Of a DNA stretch of 5,826 bases, positions 5,249-5,826 are shown one piece after another. Under the pieces are notes generated by a model, which did not search any database, was not told the DNA's origin, and saw only the letters and a list, made by a program, of their open reading frames with translations. Each line of letters starts with the position of its first letter. The first letter of the stretch is position 1. The position numbers and the translations under genes are program-made. Source of the stretch: a bacterium (lineage in GTDB: Bacteria; Chloroflexota; Dormibacteria; UBA8260; Bog-877); contig JAJYWM010000080.1 in NCBI GenBank assembly GCA_021791455.1, forward strand, positions 1 through 5,826, in the 5' to 3' direction.

Positions 5249-5518
5249 GGGGCCCTTGGCGGGTTGTGGTGTAGGTCACTGAGGAGGTTTGACCCCTAAG
5301 TTGACCCCAGCCCGCGCACCGGCAGTGGGGACGCTTGGTCGCCCGAGCGAGGTGCCGCGCGCGGATGACCGCTTAGTCGCTTTGTTCGGCACCTTGCTGA
5401 TAGTATCGGCCCCTGCTGGCCGCGAAGCCCGAGGGGGTGTTCCACGGACGTTGGTGGAAGGAAGCTCTATCGGTGGGTCCGGGTCTGACCCACGCAAGCC
5501 GACCAGCGTCCAGTCTCG
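5249..5518. other. Non-coding chromosomal flank
   Basis: No gene is supported here. Visible structure is limited to a direct repeat TTGACCCC at 5289-5296 and 5301-5308 and a hairpin at 5473-5493. A 127-codon + strand frame crosses the region but starts at TTG, has no recognisable motif and runs antisense into the Asp-box gene, so I treat it as spurious. Confidence 0.45.
5473..5493 (-). terminator. Candidate terminator hairpin of the Asp-box gene
   Basis: GTGGGTC (5473-5479) and GACCCAC (5487-5493) form a perfect seven-base-pair stem with a seven-base loop, 25 bases beyond the stop codon of the minus-strand gene. No T-run follows on the minus strand, so it would be a non-canonical terminator or an RNA 3'-end stabiliser of the kind seen in high-GC bacteria. 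Confidence 0.35.
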
Positions 5519-5826
5519 TCACTGGCTCAGCTGCGGCCGCTGGGACAGTGGAATCCGTTCCAGCACCTGCCAGCTGATGCCCAGGTCCGCGCTGCTGGCG
5601 ATCACCAGCTGGGTCCCGTCCACTACCGCGACCCACCATCGGCCGCCGCGGGCGCTGATCTCACCATCGTAGCCCGCATCGGAGGTCGCGTTCTGCCACT
5701 CCAAGAATGGAAACCGCCGGCATATCCAGTTGCGACCGACGTTGCTCGTTTCGCATAGGCTGGGAGCCGAGGCTTGAGTAGACGGTTTCGACTCTTCGGT
5801 CGTTCCCAGCAACAGCGTCCTGTTGG
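5519..5826 (-). CDS. Asp-box (BNR/sialidase-like) protein, C-terminal part
   Basis: The frame is open past the right edge; a TTG at 5810-5812 is only an internal codon, so this is the last ~102 codons of a longer protein. It holds an exact Asp-box, SADLGISW (S-x-D-x-G-x-x-W, coded at 5570-5593), preceded by a strand pair RWWVAVVDGTQLVIASS. Asp-boxes sit on the outer turns of beta-propeller blades in sialidases, photosystem-assembly-like and many uncharacterised secreted proteins; they are structural and do not prove sialidase activity. Two cysteines near the start of the visible part (SLCETSN and WICRRF) are compatible with an extracytoplasmic location. A single box and no catalytic Arg triad are visible, so the enzyme class cannot be stated. 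It lies on the host side of the tRNA scar and so is probably a resident chromosomal gene. Confidence 0.6.
   Translation of the reverse strand, partial: NRTLLLGTTEESKPSTQASAPSLCETSNVGRNWICRRFPFLEWQNATSDAGYDGEISARGGRWWVAVVDGTQLVIASSADLGISWQVLERIPLSQRPQLSQ

Noticed and set aside
5022..5282. 86-codon + strand frame with a CPHC motif (TCPHCKTAIPGS)
   Set aside because: The motif resembles a zinc knuckle but is simply the translation of the tRNA-Cys fragment; the frame runs straight through it.
5289..5672. 127-codon + strand frame in the right flank
   Set aside because: It has a TTG start, no ribosome site or motif, and it runs antisense into the Asp-box gene for its last 150 bases.
1..5826. CRISPR array, rRNA or riboswitch
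   Set aside because: I saw no regularly spaced repeats, no rRNA-like conserved blocks and no riboswitch core on either strand.

Overview
This is a high-GC window that reads as the end of an integrated mobile element plus a short piece of its host chromosome. The organism is probably a high-GC Gram-positive-type bacterium (Actinomycetota, or a neighbour such as Chloroflexota or Dormibacterota). The clues are GC-rich codon use, secreted lipoproteins with Ala/Ser/Pro-rich N-termini, and a TANNNT-type promoter whose expected start point falls on a GTG codon (a leaderless arrangement). No gene here fixes the phylum.

Layout. Bases 1-309 hold the C-terminal catalytic end of a tyrosine recombinase (integrase), cut by the left window edge. 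A secreted, cysteine-rich protein lies on the minus strand (379-879), driven by a good -35/-10 pair. After a long non-coding stretch come a small lipoprotein (1237-1683) and, overlapping its end, a conserved-looking unnamed protein (1674-2747). Next is an AbiEi-family antitoxin/repressor (2939-3718) with a perfect TATAAT box and a 31-bp palindromic candidate operator. The 4-base-overlapping ORF where the AbiEii toxin should start stops after 24 codons, so the antitoxin looks orphaned. A large beta-propeller-like lipoprotein (3767-4927, minus strand) converges on it.

Boundary. Bases 5186-5229 match the 3' part of a tRNA-Cys gene, from the anticodon loop (GCA) through a four-base variable loop, a perfect T-arm, the acceptor strand, discriminator T and CCA. 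The 5' half is missing. This is the expected scar of integrase-mediated insertion into a tRNA gene (attR). Its orientation puts the element to the left and host chromosome to the right (5230-5826). The chromosomal side carries the C-terminal end of an Asp-box (BNR/sialidase-like) protein on the minus strand.

Together: an integrase end, surface or secreted cargo, a remnant type IV toxin-antitoxin locus and a tRNA-Cys attachment site. If the intact tRNA-Cys lies just left of the window, the whole island may be only about 6-7 kb. I found no convincing new multi-gene system. The strongest points are the att site, the orphaned AbiEi with its operator, and the leaderless promoter.
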